This document shows positions 26,081 to 34,355 of a stretch of DNA of 48,534 nt, one piece after another. Origin of the DNA: Burkholderiales bacterium (GTDB lineage Bacteria; Pseudomonadota; Gammaproteobacteria; Burkholderiales; Burkholderiaceae_C); contig CANGHK010000038.1 in assembly GCA_947453625.1 (NCBI GenBank), positions 1 to 48,534 of the forward strand. Direction: 5' to 3'. The notes beneath the pieces were generated by a model. That model did no database searches and was not told the origin of the DNA. It saw nothing but the letters and a program-made list of their open reading frames with translations. The translations under genes and the position numbers were made by a program. How positions within the stretch are numbered: position 1 is the stretch's first letter; each line of letters starts with the position of its first letter.

Positions 26081-26686
26081 CGCGCGATCGTGCGCACGGC
26101 CAAGGTCTTCCTGTTCGACGAGCCACTGTCGAACCTGGTTGCCACACTGCGTGGCCAGACGCAGGTCGAGAGCGCCAAGTTGCACCGGGAATTGGGTGCG
26201 ACCACAATTCATGTCATCCACGACCAGGGCGAGGCGATGACGCTGGCCGACCGCGTGGTGGTGCTGCGCGATGGCCGCATCGAGCAGGTGGGGTTGCCAC
26301 TGGTGCACACGACTGGCCGGCCAACCAGTTCGTCGCGCAGTTCATCGGCACGCCGCAGATGAGCCTGATCGACACCGCGGCATTGCCGGCAGTCAGCGCC
26401 CTGATGCAGCGGCCCGCGCCGCAGGACGCCGTCATCGGCGTGCGGCCCGAGGACGTCGTGGTCCGGTCGGCCGGTGAAGGACGCCTGACCGGCCAGGTCG
26501 AACTGGTCGAGTCGCTGGGCGCCAACACGCTGGTCTACGCCAGCGTACCGGGAGCCAGGGCCGGCGTGCAGATCGTTGCGGCACGGAACACCCACACCGC
26601 GCCGCGCAGGCGATCCGGCCGGGCTGAATCTGCAGCAGGTCGCCTTCCATTTCTGCGAGCACCGGGTCCAGGTCGTCGCGGCCTGA
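26063..26686 (+). pseudogene. truncated, frameshifted sugar ABC transporter ATPase (MalK/UgpC type)
   Basis: Starting within the cyclase junction, the plus strand reads [22 protein letters not shown] (Walker B) and [20 protein letters not shown]-like sequence, i.e. the C-terminal part of a MalK/UgpC-type ATPase. Walker A and the signature start are absent. Near 26300 the frame shifts to [17 protein letters not shown] and VIGVRPEDVVV, and after about 26580 shifts again to GLNLQQVAFHF and a stop at 26684-26686. With two frameshifts and no N-terminus it is a pseudogene. It probably once energised a polyol/sugar importer for the dehydrogenases downstream. Confidence 0.9.
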
Positions 26687-26717
26687 GACCCGGTCGTTCA
26701 TCTCCCGGAGCCCTCGC

Positions 26718-27446
26718 ATGACAACCCCTCTTCATGGCCAGGTTGCCGCCGTCACCGGCGCCGCCTCGGGCATCGGCCGCGCCAGCGCCGAGGCGATGCT
26801 GGCCGCCGGCGCCCGCGTGGTGCTGGTCGACCGCGACGCCGCCGCACTGGATGCCCTGTGCGTACAGCGTGGCGATGCCGCCATCCCGCTGGTGCTGGAC
26901 CTGCTCGACCCCACCGCCTGCGCCACGCTGATGCCTCGCATCCTGGATGCGACCGGACGGCTCGACATCTTCCATGCCAACGCGGGCAGCCACATCGGCG
27001 GCGACCTGGTCGACGCCGACACCACGGCGATCGACCGCATGCTGAACCTGAACATCAACGTGGTGATGAAGAACGTGCACGACGTGCTGCCGCACATGAT
27101 CGCGCGGCGCTCGGGCGACATCCTCGTCACCGGTGCGCTGGCGGCGCACTACCCCACGCCATGGGAGCCGGTGTATGCCGCTTCGAAGTGGGCGATCGAC
27201 TGTTTTGTGCAGACGGTGCGGCGCCAGGTGTTCAAGCATGGCCTGCGGGTTGGTGCGGTCTCACCCGGGCCGGTGGCCACCGGCCTGCTGGCCGACTGGC
27301 CGGCCGAGAAGCTAGCTGAGGCGCGCGCCGCCGGCAGCCTGGTAGAGCCGGCCGAGGTGGCCGAGGTGATCCTCTTCATGCTGACCCGCCCCCGCCACAT
27401 GACGATCCGCGATGTGGTGCTGATGCCCACGAACTTCGATCTCTGA
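26718..27446 (+). CDS. SDR-family polyol dehydrogenase-like protein (catalytic Ser replaced)
   Basis: A 242-residue short-chain dehydrogenase/reductase resembling ribitol-type dehydrogenases. The cofactor motif TGAASGIGRA is near residues 13-22, and VDRD near 36 suggests NAD preference. NAG is near residue 92. The active-site Tyr153 and Lys157 are in YAASK. The usual catalytic Ser, 13 residues before the Tyr, is Ala140 (VTGALAAHY), so activity may be lost or altered. WEPVYAASKWAIDCFVQTVRRQVF matches ribitol-dehydrogenase-type proteins. GGAG precedes the ATG by nine bases. It is 18 bases upstream of the arabinitol dehydrogenase and just after a broken transporter ATPase, i.e. part of a polyol catabolic cluster. 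Confidence 0.87.
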   Translation: MTTPLHGQVAAVTGAASGIGRASAEAMLAAGARVVLVDRDAAALDALCVQRGDAAIPLVLDLLDPTACATLMPRILDATGRLDIFHANAGSHIGGDLVDADTTAIDRMLNLNINVVMKNVHDVLPHMIARRSGDILVTGALAAHYPTPWEPVYAASKWAIDCFVQTVRRQVFKHGLRVGAVSPGPVATGLLADWPAEKLAEARAAGSLVEPAEVAEVILFMLTRPRHMTIRDVVLMPTNFDL

Positions 27447-27464
27447 ACGCCCGCGCCGCCAGCC

Positions 27465-28865
27465 ATGCCAACCATCCTCCACATCGGCCTGGGCTCCTTC
27501 CACCGCGCCCACCAGGCCGTCTACCTGCAGCGCCTGCACGATGCCGGCGACACCACTTGGACGATCACCGCCGGCAACACCCGGCCCGACATGGCCGACA
27601 CCATCGCCGCGCTGGTGGCCCAGGGCGGCCGCTACACGCTGGAGACGGTGACGCCGGCCGGATTGCGCCTCTACGAGACGATCCGGGCGATCACCCGCGT
27701 CATCCCGTTCGCGCCGGGCCTGCCCGACCTGGTGGCCGCCGGTACTGACGCCGACACGCGCATCGTCTCCTTCACCGTCACCGAGGCGGGCTATGCGCTG
27801 GACGCCCAGGACCGGCTGGACCTGCTCGCGCTCGACATCGTCCGCGACCTGGCCGCCGCACGCGCCGGCCAGCCGGGCAGCACCGTCTACGGCGTGCTCA
27901 CCGCCATCCTGCGCGCCCGCCGCGCCGCCGGCGCCGGCCCGGTCACGCTGCTGAACTGCGACAACCTGCGCCACAACGGCGACCGCGCCCGCAGCGGCCT
28001 GCTGCAGTTCATCGCCGCGCTGGACGATGACGCGCTGGCTGGCTGGGTGCAGCAGCACACTACCAGCCCCAACGCGATGGTCGACCGCATCACGCCGCGG
28101 CCCACGCCCGACGTGGCGCAGCGTTTGCTCGCCGCCACCGGCGTGACCGACGGCGCCGCGTTGATGGGTGAGAGCTTCATCCAGTGGGTGATCGAAGACC
28201 GCTTCGCCGCCGGCCGGCCGGCCTGGGAACGCGTGGGCGTGGAACTGGTGGCCGACGTGCAGCCCTACGAGGAGGCCAAGATCCGCCTGCTCAACGCCAC
28301 GCACAGCTGCATCGCCTGGGCCGGCACCCTGGCCGGCATGGCCTACATCCACGAGGGCACGCACCAGCCGACCATCCGCGCCTGGGCCTACGCCTACGTC
28401 ACAGACGACGTGATCCCCTGCCTGCACCGGCCCGATGCGCCCAGCCCGGTCGACCTGGCCGCCTATCGCGACGTGGTGCTCGACCGCTTCGGCAACCCCG
28501 CGATCCAGGACACCAACCAGCGCGTGGCGATGGACGGCTTCTCGAAGATCCCCGGCTTCATCCGCCCGACGATCGCCGAGCGGCTGGCGCGCAACGAGAC
28601 CATCGACAGCGTGGCGATGCTGCCCGCGTTGTTCCTCGCGTTCCTGCAGCGCTGGCATCGCGGTCAGATCGCCTACACGTACCAAGACCAGGCGATGGAC
28701 CAGGCGCTGGCCCACGCCCTTTGCGCGGCGGCCGATCCGGCGGCCGCGTTCTGCGTGAACACCCAGCTCTGGGGTCCGGTGGCCGGTGACGCCAGGCTGG
28801 TGGCGGCCGTGCGTGCTGCCGGCATGCGTGTCGATGCCTTTGTGGCCGGCCTGCCAGGTGCCTGA
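27465..28865 (+). CDS. dalD: D-arabinitol 4-dehydrogenase (mannitol dehydrogenase family)
   Basis: A 466-residue NAD-dependent polyol dehydrogenase. It opens with HIGLGSFHRAHQAVYLQRL and GNTRPDM, as in bacterial DalD, which oxidises D-arabinitol to D-xylulose. The family motifs TLLNCDNLRHNG, TSPNAMVDRITPRPT, GESFIQWVIEDRFAAGRP and PYEEAKIRLLNATHSCIAWAG are all in order. QDTNQRVAMDGFSKIP carries the catalytic Lys. Full length compared with about 455-465 residues for DalD; mannitol dehydrogenases are slightly longer and differ in these segments. The stop is directly followed by an IS1182-family remnant. D-arabinitol is the most likely substrate, though related polyols are possible. Confidence 0.9.
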   Translation: MPTILHIGLGSFHRAHQAVYLQRLHDAGDTTWTITAGNTRPDMADTIAALVAQGGRYTLETVTPAGLRLYETIRAITRVIPFAPGLPDLVAAGTDADTRIVSFTVTEAGYALDAQDRLDLLALDIVRDLAAARAGQPGSTVYGVLTAILRARRAAGAGPVTLLNCDNLRHNGDRARSGLLQFIAALDDDALAGWVQQHTTSPNAMVDRITPRPTPDVAQRLLAATGVTDGAALMGESFIQWVIEDRFAAGRPAWERVGVELVADVQPYEEAKIRLLNATHSCIAWAGTLAGMAYIHEGTHQPTIRAWAYAYVTDDVIPCLHRPDAPSPVDLAAYRDVVLDRFGNPAIQDTNQRVAMDGFSKIPGFIRPTIAERLARNETIDSVAMLPALFLAFLQRWHRGQIAYTYQDQAMDQALAHALCAAADPAAAFCVNTQLWGPVAGDARLVAAVRAAGMRVDAFVAGLPGA

Positions 28866-29331
28866 GTGGCTGCATGTCGCAGGACGTCCAGGGGTCTTCG
28901 GTCGTCATGCGGTGGATGGCAACGCTACCCGCCGGACACCGGTACTGGTCAGCCTTGTTGTCGTAGACGAAGTCACGCTTGTCGAACAGCCTCTTCTCGG
29001 CGTTGTTCGATGTCATCGGCTTGGGCAGCACCACGGCAACACCCGCAGGCTCCGATTCCTGGATCTCGTAGCCCTCGCAGTAGCTCCGATCCGCCAGTGC
29101 AATGAGATCGTCCTGCCCGGTCGCAGCCTTCGCGAGCTTCGCCATTTGCGCCAATTGGTTGCGATCGTGGCCGACGTTGGTGACCTCATGGACCACGATA
29201 AAGTGGTGCTTGGCATCAACTGCGGCTTGCACTTTGTATCCCACGATGCCGGTGCCCCGAAAGCGCCCAGCGAATACATTTTGACCACCGGTCGCGCCCG
29301 AATGACCGCTGTCGCCGTCTCCGGGTTGCTA
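28866..29331 (-). mobile_element. IS1182-family transposase remnant
   Basis: On the minus strand RGTGIVGYKVQAAVDAKHHF, HEVTNVGHDRNQLAQMAKLA, ALADRSYCEG, VVLPKPMTSN, KRDFVYD and DQYRCPAGS follow each other as in the central part of IS1182-type transposases. The N-terminus is missing beyond an in-frame stop at 29329-29331, and the C-terminus is cut at 28866, immediately after the dalD stop. No terminal inverted repeats were found. It is a decayed fragment. Confidence 0.88.
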
Positions 29332-29538
29332 GGCGGTGTCTGCCAAGGTCAAGTTCCAAAGTGGACCGGTCGCTTGCTCCGAAATCGGCCGCGGGCAGCA
29401 ATGGGTCGTCCGCTGCCGACCGCGGAAGTCGGCTATCGGGCACCTCAGTTTGAGGGTCAGCTTTCCGGCGTCGAGATCGCGCGCCCGACCGGCACAAGCC
29501 GACCGGCGCATGGTGCAACCATTGCACTACAATGCCGT

Positions 29539-29769
29539 ATGGCAACTCTGGTTCGCCTCCCGAAGTCCAAGCTCACCATGTACGCCGGCAACCACAACCC
29601 ACCGCACTTCCATGTTCTGGCCAACGACGGTTCCGAAGCGCTGGTCGACCTGGCATCCCTGCTGGTGATTGACGGCTCGGTGCGACCGGCTGTGTTGAAG
29701 GAGGCGCTGGCTTGGGCCGGCCAGAACGTGGCTCTGTTGACTACCAAGTGGAAGGAACTGAACCGATGA
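29539..29769 (+). CDS. DUF4160 protein (putative toxin-antitoxin partner)
   Basis: A 76-residue protein with the DUF4160 pattern: MYAGNHNPPHFHVLANDGSE near residues 14-33 (the conserved HxPPHFHV core) followed by a short helix-strand tail ending LLTTKWKELNR. The ATG at 29539 is chosen because the domain begins right after it; no ribosome-binding site is obvious. Its stop overlaps the ATG of a DUF2442-containing gene. DUF4160-DUF2442 pairs are widespread and often annotated as putative toxin-antitoxin modules, though activity is not proven for this family member. Confidence 0.82.
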   Translation: MATLVRLPKSKLTMYAGNHNPPHFHVLANDGSEALVDLASLLVIDGSVRPAVLKEALAWAGQNVALLTTKWKELNR

Positions 29770-30287
29770 GGCCAAAACAATTCACGCTGGCTAGCGTCAA
29801 GACAACGCCAACGGCCAGCTTGCTGCTGAGCTATGTTGATGGCGGACAGTTCGAAGTCAGTCTGGTAGACACGATCCTGAAGCACCCCACCCTGGAGCGG
29901 CTGAAAGATCCCGAGGTATTCAGTTCGGCGAAGGTCGGTGACCATGGCGCCTCGGTGATCTGGGCTAACGACGACGACTTGGAGTTGGCTGCCGACAATC
30001 TTCGCGCGCGAGCCATTGAGCAGGCAGGCGGCGTATCGCATGAGTTCATTTGGAATTGGATGGCCAGGAACGACCTAACCATTGACGCGGCGGCGGTCGC
30101 GCTGGGCGTTTCCCGCCGCATGCTCGCCTACTACCGCAGCGGCTCCAAGCCAGTGCCGCGCACCGTCGCGCTGGCCTGCCTTGGCTGGGAAGAAGTGATC
30201 AAGAACGATCTCAGTTGCGCATTGGCCGCTGACATCATTGGCAAGTTCGAATCAGTATTGGCGTCGGGGTCAAATCACAGGCGGTGA
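29766..30287 (+). CDS. DUF2442 domain-HTH fusion protein (putative antitoxin)
   Basis: A 173-residue protein. The N-terminal part (residues 1-80) has the DUF2442 layout, with LLLSYVDGGQFEVSLVDTIL and PEVFSSAKVGDHGASVIWANDDDLELAADNLR. The C-terminal part (about 95-135) is a helix-turn-helix: FIWNWMARNDLTIDAAAVALGVSRRMLAYYRSGSKPVPRTVALAC. Overlaps the DUF4160 gene by four bases. The fusion suggests a protein that binds its partner and also represses the pair's promoter. It follows IS debris, a common site for such modules. Confidence 0.8.
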   Translation: MRPKQFTLASVKTTPTASLLLSYVDGGQFEVSLVDTILKHPTLERLKDPEVFSSAKVGDHGASVIWANDDDLELAADNLRARAIEQAGGVSHEFIWNWMARNDLTIDAAAVALGVSRRMLAYYRSGSKPVPRTVALACLGWEEVIKNDLSCALAADIIGKFESVLASGSNHRR

Positions 30288-30914
30288 TCGGCTGGGCAAC
30301 ACCTCGCAGGCGTCGTGAGTTCGGGAAAGGCATTTGCCGATCGGACGCAGCCAATGCGTTGCGGCGTGCGTGCCAAGACGATGTCCTAGCCCGCAGCTGG
30401 CGACGCGATGGTGGGCCGGATCGACGGGCCAGTCTCTGTTTTTTGTTGCCGCAGACCCTGCGGAAGAATTGGACTCGTCTGCACTATGGCGAAATGGCGG
30501 CAATTGCGCCTCAGAGACGCCATGTGACTCCCGAAATGCCACAGTCAGTGTTGCGTCTGCGTCATTGCGACTGAGTCAGCAGGATGGATCGCTCAAAAAG
30601 CGGGGTTTTCGGCCTGGCACTACCTACCAGCCTCGGCGCAGACAGCGGTAGGGAATAGCGGTCTGAAGACGGCATCGGCTCGATCAGGCCAACCCTGCCG
30701 GCTTGACACAACACAAGCGAAGCAATTCGACTATACCCGAACATCGGTGGGCATCGTAACGCAGTGCAGGGAGTGTCCGGCACCGGCTTCAGACCCGGAC
30801 GACTGCATCGCGGGGTCGGGGGGACTGACATCGCGACCAGACACCGGTTCCGGCCGCAGGCACAGGCCCTTGGGCCGGCCCCCAGTAGACCCCTCAGGAC
30901 CTTCAACGCCCGCC
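30288..30914. other. 627-bp region without a recognisable gene
   Basis: I see no convincing coding region, RNA or repeat. Several open frames cross it but match nothing and lack family motifs. TTGACA near 30704 followed by TATACC at 23 bases has poor spacing for a sigma-70 promoter. The acyl-CoA synthetase/GNAT gene begins at its right edge. Confidence 0.5.
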
Positions 30915-33668
30915 ATGAGCATTCGCCACCTCGACTCGATGTTCGACCCGCATTCGGTGGCCGTGATCGGCGCCAGCCAGCGCCCGGCCAGCGTCGGCGC
31001 GACGGTCTGGCGCAACTTGCGCCAGGGCGGTTTCGCGGGCGCGCGCTACGCCGTCAACCCCAAGTACGCCGCGCTCGACGGCGAACCGGTCTGGGCCGAC
31101 GTGGCGCGGCTACCGGCCGCACCCGATCTGGCGCTGATCTGCACCCCGCCGGCCAGCGTGCCGGGGCTGATCAGCGCGCTGGCCGCCCGCGGTACGCGCG
31201 CCGCGATCGTGCTGACCGCCGGGCTGGATGCGGCGCAGAAGCAGGCCATGCTGGACGCCGCCCGCCCTCACCTGCTGCGCATCCTGGGGCCCAACGGCCT
31301 GGGCCTGCTGGCGCCGCACATCGGCTTGAACGCGAGTTTTGCGCAGGCCGCGGCACGAGCCGGCAGGCTGGCCTTCGTCTCGCAGTCGGGCGCGCTGGTG
31401 ACCGCGATGCTGGACTGGGCGCAGGGCCGCGGCATCGGCTTCTCGCAAGTGGTGTCCCTGGGCGAGCATGCCGACGTCGACTTCGGCGACTTGCTGGACT
31501 ACCTGGCCAACGACGCCGCCACCCGCGCGATCCTGCTCTACATCGAGAGCATCGAGGCGCCGCGCAAGTTCATGTCGGCAGCCCGCGCGGCGGCGCGCAA
31601 CAAGCCGGTGATCGTCGTCAAGGCCGGCCGCACCAGCGCGGGCCAGCGCGCCGCGGCCTCACACACCGGCGCGCTGGCCGGCAACGACATCGTCTTCGAC
31701 GCCGCGATCCGCCGCGCCGGCATGCTGCGGGTGGCCAGCCTGGCCGACCTGTTCACCGCTGCCGAGACCCTGACCCACTTCCGCGGCCGGGCCGCCGGCA
31801 GTGGGTCAGGCGAGGACGGCAGCGAGTTCGACAGCCTGACCCTGGTGACCAACGGCGGCGGCGCCGGCGTGATGGCGGCCGACGCGGCGGCCGAGGCCGG
31901 CATACGCCTGACCACACTGTCGCCAGCCACGCTGGCGGCACTGGACGCCGGTCTGCCGCCGAACTGGTCGCACGCCAACCCGGTCGACATCATCGGCGAC
32001 GCGCCGGTGCAGCGCTACGCGCACACGCTGCGCACGCTGCTGACCGAACCGGCCACCGGCACGCTGCTGTTCATGCACGCACCCACGGCGATCGTGCCCA
32101 GCACCGAGATCGCCAGCGCGCTGCTGCCGGTGATCGCGGCCCAGCCCGGCGCGGCCGATCGCCTGCTCGGCTGCTGGCTGGGCGACGCCGCGGTGCGCCA
32201 GGCCCGCAGCCTGTTCCACGATGCCGGCATCGCCTGCCACGACACGCCGGAAGAAGCGGTGCACGCCTTCGGCATGCTGCTCGACTACCGGCGCAACCAG
32301 GCCCAGTTGCTGGAGGCGCCGCCGGCGCGGACCGCGACGTCACCGGCCGGTCCGACACCCGATCTGGCCCGCGCCCAGGCCGTGATCGCCGGCGCGCTGG
32401 CGCAGGGCCGCGAATGGCTCAGCGAGCCCGAGGCCAAGGCCTTGCTCGAGGCCTGCGGCGTACCGGTGGTCGGCACCCGGGTCGTCGCCGCCACCGCCGA
32501 CGCCGCCGCCCAGGCCGCGCTGGCGCTGGGCTACCCGGTGGTGCTGAAGATCCTGTCACCGCAGATCAGCCACAAGAGCGACGTCGGCGGCGTCGCGCTC
32601 GACCTCGACGACGACGCGGCGGTGCGGGCGGCCGCCACGGCGATGCTGGCGCGGGTGCGCGCGAGGCGGCCAGCCGCACGCATCGACGGCTTCACGGTCC
32701 AGGCCATGGTGCACCGGCCGGGCGCGCTGGAGTTGATCGTCGGCGCCCACCTCGACCCGCTGTTCGGCCCGGTGATCCTGTTCGGACAGGGCGGCACCGC
32801 GGTCGAGGTGGTGGCCGACCGGGCGGTGGCGCTGCCGCCGCTGAACATCCCGCTGGCCCGCGCGCTGGTGGCGCGGACAAGGGTGGCGCGGCTGCTGGCC
32901 GGCTGGCGCGACGTGCCGCCGGCCGACTCGGCCGCGCTGCACGGCGTGCTCTGCGCGGTGTCGCAGTTGCTGGCCGACCTGCCGCAGATCACCGAGCTCG
33001 ACATCAACCCGCTGCTGGCCGACGCCGGCGGCGTGCTGGCGCTGGACGCGCGCATCCGTGTCAGCGCCGCGGCGCCGGGCGGGGCCAGGGCCTTCGCGAT
33101 CCGGCCCTACCCGAGCGAACTGATCGAGACGCTGGCCTGGCAGGGCCGGACGCTGACACTGCGCCCGATACGGCCCGAGGACGAGGCACAGCACCTGGCC
33201 TTTCTGGCCCAGCTCGACCCGATGGACATCCGGATGCGGGTGTTCTACAGCCGCAAGAGCATCGCCCGCACCGAGCTGGCGCGCCTGACCCAGATCGACT
33301 ACGAGCGCGAGATGGCCTTCGTCGCCACCGCGCCGCTGGCCGAAGGGCTGGCGGGCCCCGAGGAGACGCTGGGCGTGGTGCGCGCGATGACCGACCCGAA
33401 CAACATCGGCGCTGAGATCGGCATCGTGATCCGCTCCGACCTGAAGGGCAGTGGGCTGGGCCAGCGACTGATGGGCAAGATGATCGACTACCTGCGCGGG
33501 CGCGGCACGCAGTGGCTGCACGCCACGGTGCTCAGGCAGAACAGCCGGATGCTGGCGCTGGCCAGGGACCTGGGCTTGACGCCCGACGCCGACCAGCACG
33601 AGGACGACAGCCTGTCCCTGAGCCTGGCGCTGACCTTGCCATCGACCGCGCCTGTGGAAGGGCGCTGA
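30915..33668 (+). CDS. ADP-forming acyl-CoA synthetase fused to GNAT acetyltransferase (Pat/YfiQ type)
   Basis: A 917-residue four-part protein. A CoA-binding domain comes first (PHSVAVIGASQRPASVGATV, residues 12-31). The succinyl-CoA-ligase-like section has the phospho-acceptor His250 in SHTGALAGND. The ATP-grasp region is about 510-735 (GYPVVLKILSPQISHKSDVGGV, ITELDINPLLAD). A C-terminal GNAT domain runs from about 755 to 905 (LRPIRPEDEAQHLAFLAQLDPMDIRMRVFY, SDLKGSGLGQRLMGKMIDY). This matches Pat/YfiQ proteins, which acetylate acyl-CoA synthetases on an active-site lysine; several keep no synthetase activity. His250 is retained here, so activity is possible. The ATG was chosen at the first homologous residue. 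It may regulate the acyl-CoA ligase downstream (inference). Confidence 0.88.
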   Translation: MSIRHLDSMFDPHSVAVIGASQRPASVGATVWRNLRQGGFAGARYAVNPKYAALDGEPVWADVARLPAAPDLALICTPPASVPGLISALAARGTRAAIVLTAGLDAAQKQAMLDAARPHLLRILGPNGLGLLAPHIGLNASFAQAAARAGRLAFVSQSGALVTAMLDWAQGRGIGFSQVVSLGEHADVDFGDLLDYLANDAATRAILLYIESIEAPRKFMSAARAAARNKPVIVVKAGRTSAGQRAAASHTGALAGNDIVFDAAIRRAGMLRVASLADLFTAAETLTHFRGRAAGSGSGEDGSEFDSLTLVTNGGGAGVMAADAAAEAGIRLTTLSPATLAALDAGLPPNWSHANPVDIIGDAPVQRYAHTLRTLLTEPATGTLLFMHAPTAIVPSTEIASALLPVIAAQPGAADRLLGCWLGDAAVRQARSLFHDAGIACHDTPEEAVHAFGMLLDYRRNQAQLLEAPPARTATSPAGPTPDLARAQAVIAGALAQGREWLSEPEAKALLEACGVPVVGTRVVAATADAAAQAALALGYPVVLKILSPQISHKSDVGGVALDLDDDAAVRAAATAMLARVRARRPAARIDGFTVQAMVHRPGALELIVGAHLDPLFGPVILFGQGGTAVEVVADRAVALPPLNIPLARALVARTRVARLLAGWRDVPPADSAALHGVLCAVSQLLADLPQITELDINPLLADAGGVLALDARIRVSAAAPGGARAFAIRPYPSELIETLAWQGRTLTLRPIRPEDEAQHLAFLAQLDPMDIRMRVFYSRKSIARTELARLTQIDYEREMAFVATAPLAEGLAGPEETLGVVRAMTDPNNIGAEIGIVIRSDLKGSGLGQRLMGKMIDYLRGRGTQWLHATVLRQNSRMLALARDLGLTPDADQHEDDSLSLSLALTLPSTAPVEGR

Positions 33669-33679
33669 AGGCGCAAGCT

Positions 33680-33830
33680 GGACTCGCCGCTGCCCGAGGG
33701 CCCGAGCAGGACGACGATTCCGCCGCGCGCGATGTCCAGCGACACCCCGGTCAGCGCCACCAAATCGACCTCGCCGCTGCGCTAGATCTCGCTCAGGTCG
33801 CGGGCGACGAAGACAGGCAAGGCCCCGGCG
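33680..33830 (-). pseudogene. fragment of LolD/MacB-type ABC transporter ATPase
   Basis: On the minus strand about 48 residues match the N-terminus of a LolD/MacB-type ATPase: FVARDLSEI, stop, RSGEVDLVALTGVSLDIARGG and VVLLGPSGSGES. The stop (TAG at 33782-33784) replaces a usual Tyr, and the Walker A Lys is Glu (GSGES for GSGKS). After that the match ends at the 3' end of the preceding gene. A dead fragment. Confidence 0.8.
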
Positions 33831-33921
33831 GCGACGCGGTCTCGGCACTGTGCTGCACGCCGAGGTCACCCGGGTCCATGGCCCTGGCATTGTCGGCGCC
33901 GGCCCGGGCACCGCCTGAGTG

Positions 33922-34146
33922 TCAGCCCTGGAACAGCAGCGCCAGCAACTGGCCTTCGTCGACGCTCTCGCCCTCGATCACCCGCATTTCCCTCAGCACG
34001 CCGGACGCCGGTGCTTCGATGGGGATCTCCATCTTCATCGACTCGAGGATCAGGACGGTGTCGCCGGCGGCGACCTGGTCGCCGACCTGGCGTTCGACTT
34101 TCCAGACCGTGCCGGTCACCAGCGATTCGAGTCGGTGCAGCGCCAT
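33922..34146 (-). CDS. stand-alone biotin/lipoyl carrier protein
   Basis: A 74-residue biotin/lipoyl domain. ESMKM with Lys38 is the attachment site, flanked by VGDQVAAGDTVLILE and EIPIEAPASGVL, with EGESVDEGQLLALL closing the barrel. The methionines around the Lys favour biotin rather than lipoate. The ATG at 34146 has GGAG six bases upstream; an ATG four codons earlier is also possible. It is divergent from the GntR regulator across a 209-base region containing an operator-like palindrome. A carboxyltransferase subunit lies 8 kb downstream, but no biotin carboxylase is present in the window. Confidence 0.87.
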   Translation of the reverse strand: MALHRLESLVTGTVWKVERQVGDQVAAGDTVLILESMKMEIPIEAPASGVLREMRVIEGESVDEGQLLALLFQG

Positions 34147-34311
34147 CGTGTTCTCCATCAAGAAAAGGGGGTTGGCCGCCGCCTGGCGGCGCACCCGGTC
34201 AGCGGCGCCGCGCCAGGCAACAGCGTGCGAGGGCAGCGTGCAGGCACGGCAGCCGTGGCGCTAAGGTACCCGCCAATGGCCTGCAGCGGGCTACGGGAAA
34301 GCCCCCGTAAA

Positions 34312-34321
34312 TTGTTAACAA
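34312..34321. promoter_or_regulatory. candidate GntR operator palindrome
   Basis: TTGTTAACAA is a perfect 10-bp palindrome within a short AT-rich patch in an otherwise GC-rich divergent region. It lies 34 bases before the GntR start. GntR/FCD regulators often bind palindromes of this size and type (GT...AC cores), so autoregulation and control of the divergent biotin carrier are plausible. Confidence 0.5.
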
Positions 34322-34355
34322 ATGACAGACCCAGAGCGCCCGTCGCCTTTCTAGA

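Noticed and set aside
29332-29538. N-terminal part of the IS1182-type transposase
   Set aside because: Minus-strand frames here show no transposase similarity that I can recognise, and an in-frame stop separates them from the recognisable part.
30700-30735. Sigma-70 promoter with TTGACA upstream of the synthetase/GNAT gene
   Set aside because: The only -10-like hexamer (TATACC) is 23 bases away, well outside normal spacing.
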